Both the position numbers and the translations under genes were made by a program. The notes beneath the pieces are model-generated. The model was given only the letters and a program-made list of their open reading frames with translations. It was not told the DNA's origin and did no database searches. A stretch of DNA of 8,450 bases from an uncultured Eubacteriales bacterium. Its GTDB lineage: Bacteria > Bacillota > Clostridia > Lachnospirales > Lachnospiraceae. The stretch spans positions 1 through 8,450 of the forward strand of contig OMSN01000057.1 of NCBI GenBank assembly GCA_900313765.1, in the 5' to 3' direction. Shown one piece after another: positions 5,890 to 8,450 of the stretch (the stretch's first letter is position 1; every line of letters begins with the position of its first letter).

Positions 5890-7030
5890 ATAAGAAAAAG
5901 TATGACAGCAGCAGGCAGATTCCCGCGAGAACACCGCCTACCAGAGCAGATACCCCTGTCAGCTTCCTGTAAGCAATGGGGAGCACGCCTTTGATCTCTC
6001 CGGTCTGTCCGTTCATTGCATAATAATACCGCTTGCCTGTATTGGATCCATATGTCAGGAGCCACACGGGGAGAAGCACATACTGCCATCTCTCTTTGAC
6101 CGGATGCAGCGTTTCATGCACCGGCGAAACAGATGTAAACCCTTCCATCGTATTGATCATCGCCTTGCGGGCATAGTTGCGGGCAGACGTCTGAAGTTCC
6201 TCCGAAACCTCCCTGGTCTCCACGTCCCTCTTCTCCGCCACGAATCCCTGCAGGTAGGGCATGGAAAAGTCCGCCGCCTGCCGGACGTCATAAGGCCGCA
6301 CCGCATCGATCAGGTTGCGGTCGCTCTTCTTCAGCGCATTGCGGGTGATATTCTGAACATGCACATTGCCGCTTCGCTCGAGCGAATAGATACTGGTCTC
6401 CGTATACTCATACGCTCCGCTGCGCCACACACGGATCCTGTTGCCGCGCGCCTCCAGATCGCCGTCGACCTCGCAGTCGTAAACCCAGAACGGATAATAC
6501 ACGCCGGACAGCTTCTCGATCTGCTCCTCGTTGAAGAAAGCCTTTGGAACAAACCATTTGCTCTTCACATATTTCAGGAAACGGGAAGTAGCTTCCTTCT
6601 TGTCAAACTGGAACGGAATGATCTTATCCGGCAGGAATTCACCGGACACCCTTCCCTCCAGTACGACCGGATTGTGACAGTAATAGCAGAATGTGGCTGC
6701 TGTGGTCTCATCGGTTACAACCTCCGCGCCGCAGCTGGGACAGGTGTATACCACGACCGTCTTCTTCTCACCGGAAGCAGATCCGCTCTCAGCAAATGGC
6801 TCTTCATAATAGCCTTCCGCCGGTTCTGCTGCCTGCGTTTCTGTCTCCGCCGGCTGTGCACCGGCAAACGGATCTTCCATCACCTGGTCAGAGGCGCCTG
6901 CTTTCTGCAGTTTGTCCAGCTCTGCCTGGGTATAATCCGACAGACAGAATTCGCACTTGAACTTCTGGCTTCCCGGATCAAATATCATACCGCCGCCGCA
7001 GTTCGGGCATTTGTATGTAATCGTAGCCAT
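5888..7030 (-). CDS. Double zinc-ribbon membrane protein (TFIIB-type zinc ribbon, YdjG-like)
   Basis: This 380-residue protein has two N-terminal zinc ribbons: Cys8, Cys11, Cys26, Cys29, and Cys97, Cys100, Cys115, Cys118. An acidic low-complexity linker (about 48-90) separates them. A soluble domain of about 200 residues follows, with conserved-looking YYPFWVYD (178-185) and VLLPVWLLTYGSN (318-330). One C-terminal membrane helix lies at about 359-379, so most of the protein should face the cytoplasm. It resembles the TFIIB-type zinc-ribbon proteins found beside SPFH and TPM genes in Firmicutes; in B. subtilis the equivalent ydjG lies in the sigma-W operon ydjFGHI with pspA (ydjF). It is followed immediately by the TPM gene (shared stop/RBS). 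AGAGGTGA lies four bases before the ATG. The ribbons may bind zinc for protein contacts; DNA binding is not implied. Confidence 0.88.
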   Translation of the reverse strand: MATITYKCPNCGGGMIFDPGSQKFKCEFCLSDYTQAELDKLQKAGASDQVMEDPFAGAQPAETETQAAEPAEGYYEEPFAESGSASGEKKTVVVYTCPSCGAEVVTDETTAATFCYYCHNPVVLEGRVSGEFLPDKIIPFQFDKKEATSRFLKYVKSKWFVPKAFFNEEQIEKLSGVYYPFWVYDCEVDGDLEARGNRIRVWRSGAYEYTETSIYSLERSGNVHVQNITRNALKKSDRNLIDAVRPYDVRQAADFSMPYLQGFVAEKRDVETREVSEELQTSARNYARKAMINTMEGFTSVSPVHETLHPVKERWQYVLLPVWLLTYGSNTGKRYYYAMNGQTGEIKGVLPIAYRKLTGVSALVGGVLAGICLLLSYFFL

Positions 7031-7043
7031 AGGCTCACCTCTT

Positions 7044-7077
7044 AAAAAACGGCCGCCGGCCCATCAGCCGGCGGCCG
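7044..7077 (-). terminator. Strong intrinsic terminator between SPFH and zinc-ribbon genes
   Basis: Read on the minus strand, an 11-bp perfect GC-only stem (CGGCCGCCGGC / GCCGGCGGCCG) with a six-base loop is followed by six T residues (complement of A 7044-7049). It begins about 14 bases after the SPFH stop codon, and its U-tract ends about 13 bases before the next start codon. It should end most transcripts coming from the SPFH gene. Genes downstream must depend on read-through or on a promoter I did not find. Confidence 0.9.
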
Positions 7078-7090
7078 CAACCATTCGCGT

Positions 7091-8200
7091 TTACTCAGGT
7101 TTCTTAGTCCCGCAGTTCATGCAGAAGTTTCCGCCGTTCAGAGTTCCGCACTCCGGGCAGAACCACTCGCCCGGCTGCTTCTGTCTCGGGCCGTTTGCTG
7201 CTGCCTGGGGCTGCTGTTGCTGCATCTGCGCTGCGTTGGTAGCGCTGGCGGTTCCCATGAATCCGCCTGCGGCGCTCATTCCCATTCCCATGCCCATGAA
7301 GGCTGCGCCTGCACCTGCCGGATTGGAGCCTGCATTCTGAAGACCCTGAGCGACTGCGCTCTGCACATATCCCTCACGGATCGTCGGATCCTGCATCATA
7401 GCGCCCTGATTGCGCATGTTGATCAGCTTCTGGGACTCCTCGTCATAGGAGATGGAGCCGATACCGACGGATACGACTTCGATACCGCGAAGTGCTGTCC
7501 AGGTCTCATCCAGGACATCCGCCATGTACCTGGACAGTGTCGTGCTCTTGGAAGCAACGTAGCTGATTCTCTCACCATCTGCGCTCATCTGGTTGATCGC
7601 AGCCTGGAGCGCCTCCAGGAACTCATTGAGATACTGCTCGTTGATATCCGGAACATCCACCTTGGTCGCATTGCGCGGGCACGCATTTGCATAGAACAGA
7701 AGCGGGTTCGTGATCTGGATCGAATAGGTTCCGAATGCACGGATGAACAGCTCCGCATTGTAGAAGTTGTCAAAATAGTTGACTGCGTTGCGGGTGCCGA
7801 ACTTGATCCCCTTGATCTCCTGGGTGTTGATGTAGAAGACCTTCTGGGACTGCGGGCTGGATCCGTTGAACTTGAATCTCTCCCAGACATCCTTCAGGCT
7901 CTCCTTGAACTGACCCTGGAACAGGGACGGCATGGAAGAATTGTCAACGATGAAATAACCCGGCTCTGCGGTGTAGTCAATGATCTTGCCGCCGTCGACA
8001 AGGATCATGAACTGATTGTCATATACATGGATGCAGGATCCGTTGGAAATAAGATCACTGGATGTGAATCCGCTCTTATTCTTGATGCGGCCCTGTGTCA
8101 TGAGGGTCTGCGGTCCCATGTTAAAGGGCTCGACAACCTCCTGGAACTGATCACTGATCGCTCCTGCTACAGATCCGATACCAGCTCTGATAATACCCAT
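7091..8200 (-). CDS. SPFH-domain protein with C-terminal zinc ribbon (YdjI / virion core protein-like)
   Basis: This 369-residue protein belongs to the SPFH (stomatin/prohibitin/flotillin) group often labelled virion core protein, the B. subtilis YdjI family. The SPFH-type region covers roughly 30-290, with a typical LSRYMADVLDETW...LRGIEVVSVGIGSISYDEES segment near its end. A Met/Gly-rich stretch (about 296-316) and a Gln-rich stretch (325-332) lead to a C-terminal zinc ribbon with Cys348, Cys351, Cys360 and Cys363. There is no clear transmembrane helix, so it probably joins membranes through partners. In B. subtilis YdjI is reported to help link PspA to the YdjG-YdjH membrane complex; a similar role here is inferred from the two following genes. 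GGAGG lies six bases before the ATG at 8200. Similarity to phage virion protein names is an annotation habit, not evidence of a prophage. Confidence 0.9.
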   Translation of the reverse strand: MGIIRAGIGSVAGAISDQFQEVVEPFNMGPQTLMTQGRIKNKSGFTSSDLISNGSCIHVYDNQFMILVDGGKIIDYTAEPGYFIVDNSSMPSLFQGQFKESLKDVWERFKFNGSSPQSQKVFYINTQEIKGIKFGTRNAVNYFDNFYNAELFIRAFGTYSIQITNPLLFYANACPRNATKVDVPDINEQYLNEFLEALQAAINQMSADGERISYVASKSTTLSRYMADVLDETWTALRGIEVVSVGIGSISYDEESQKLINMRNQGAMMQDPTIREGYVQSAVAQGLQNAGSNPAGAGAAFMGMGMGMSAAGGFMGTASATNAAQMQQQQPQAAANGPRQKQPGEWFCPECGTLNGGNFCMNCGTKKPE

Positions 8201-8242
8201 ATCATACCTCCATTGCTTAACAATAAACTCAATACATTTTGC

Positions 8243-8272
8243 TGTATATTACTACCATCTTGCTGCGATCAA
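8243..8272 (-). promoter_or_regulatory. Possible weak promoter before the SPFH gene
   Basis: On the minus strand TTGATC (8272-8267) and TATACA (8248-8243) are 18 bases apart, with a leader of about 36 bases to the ATG. The -10 box matches only four of six positions. It overlaps an inverted repeat ATACA-N6-TGTAT (8232-8247), a possible operator. I did not see a clear sigma-W-like promoter (GAAAC...CGTA). Confidence 0.25.
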
Positions 8273-8296
8273 AGCAGGTTTCCCTGACAGATCCCG

Positions 8297-8450
8297 TCAA
8301 TCCTGCATCTGGGTCTTCCGGTTGGGTCTTCCCAGGGAATCCCATTTCAGGTAGGCATCGATAAACGGAGTCAGGTCGCCGTCCATGACAGCCTGCACAT
8401 TTCCCGTCTCCCAGCCAGTCCGAAGGTCCTTGACCATGGTGTAGGGCTGG
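8297..8450 (-). CDS. prfB: Peptide chain release factor 2, C-terminal end only
   Basis: Only the last 50 residues are visible; the gene enters from the right edge. The segment [21 protein letters not shown], continuing [14 protein letters not shown], is the highly conserved C-terminus of RF2, which reads UGA and UAA stop codons and releases the finished peptide on the ribosome. The stop is TGA at 8299-8297. The GGQ loop, the stop-codon recognition motif and any programmed frameshift site lie outside the window. RF1 differs in this segment, which favours prfB. No strong terminator was seen between this stop and the SPFH gene 96 bases downstream, so some read-through into that gene is possible. 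Confidence 0.9.
   Translation of the reverse strand, partial: QPYTMVKDLRTGWETGNVQAVMDGDLTPFIDAYLKWDSLGRPNRKTQMQD

Noticed and set aside
5878..5934. Nineteen-residue N-terminal extension of the TPM protein (start at 5934)
   Set aside because: It overlaps the zinc-ribbon gene and lacks a good RBS. The ATG at 5877 has AAGGAGG at ideal spacing and begins a proper signal peptide.
6104..7045. Plus-strand open frame of 313 codons
   Set aside because: It lies antisense to the double zinc-ribbon gene, whose cysteine motifs and RBS are clear. The antisense product has no plausible RBS or domain.
7091..8200. Prophage origin suggested by the name virion core protein
   Set aside because: The name is a database label for this SPFH family. 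No phage structural, replication or integration genes are nearby, and the flanking genes are housekeeping.
7217..8287. Long plus-strand open frame of 356 codons
   Set aside because: It is antisense to the well-supported SPFH gene and its product shows no recognisable domain. The strong codon bias of the real gene keeps the opposite frame free of stops.
8270..8296. Terminator after prfB
   Set aside because: Only a four-bp CAGG-GAAA-CCTG hairpin with no proper U-tract is present, which is too weak to call.

Overview
The window comes from a low- to mid-GC Gram-positive bacterium, most likely class Clostridia and plausibly Lachnospiraceae-like. The evidence is the tight tsaE-tsaB-rimI cluster, strong AGGAGG-type ribosome binding sites, vegetative (sigma-A-type) promoters, and DUF975, TPM-domain and SPFH/zinc-ribbon proteins of the kind found in Firmicutes. 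The assignment rests on gene content only; base composition looks slightly above 50% GC by eye. The region is almost fully coding, with no gene-free stretch above about 200 bases. No mobile element, CRISPR array, tRNA or rRNA was seen.

Layout, right to left because most genes are on the minus strand. At the right edge is the C-terminal end of prfB (release factor 2). Next comes a three-gene membrane-associated module: an SPFH-domain protein with a C-terminal zinc ribbon (YdjI-like), a protein with two zinc ribbons and one transmembrane segment (YdjG-like), and a secreted or membrane-anchored TPM-domain protein (YdjH-like). An intrinsic terminator sits between the first and second of these genes. 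A ThrH-type HAD phosphatase/phosphotransferase gene follows 20 bases after the TPM gene. A long GC-rich hairpin at about 4347-4376 lies between thrH and a convergent plus-strand pair: a small DUF4190-like membrane protein and a DUF975 membrane protein, joined by an ATGA overlap.

To the left, a divergent intergenic region of about 200 bases carries one promoter in each direction. The minus-strand promoter (TTGACA, 18-base spacer, GATAAT) drives a compact operon: a NUDIX hydrolase of the ADP-ribose pyrophosphatase type, tsaE, tsaB, rimI and the start of rnz, which runs off the left edge. TsaE and TsaB belong to the machinery that makes the t6A tRNA modification, RimI acetylates protein N-termini, and RNase Z matures tRNA 3' ends. 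The operon is therefore mainly about tRNA maturation and translation.

Most genes are recognisable housekeeping families. The parts that most deserve attention are the SPFH/zinc-ribbon/TPM module, which has no pspA gene in view; the terminator inside it; and its linkage to thrH.
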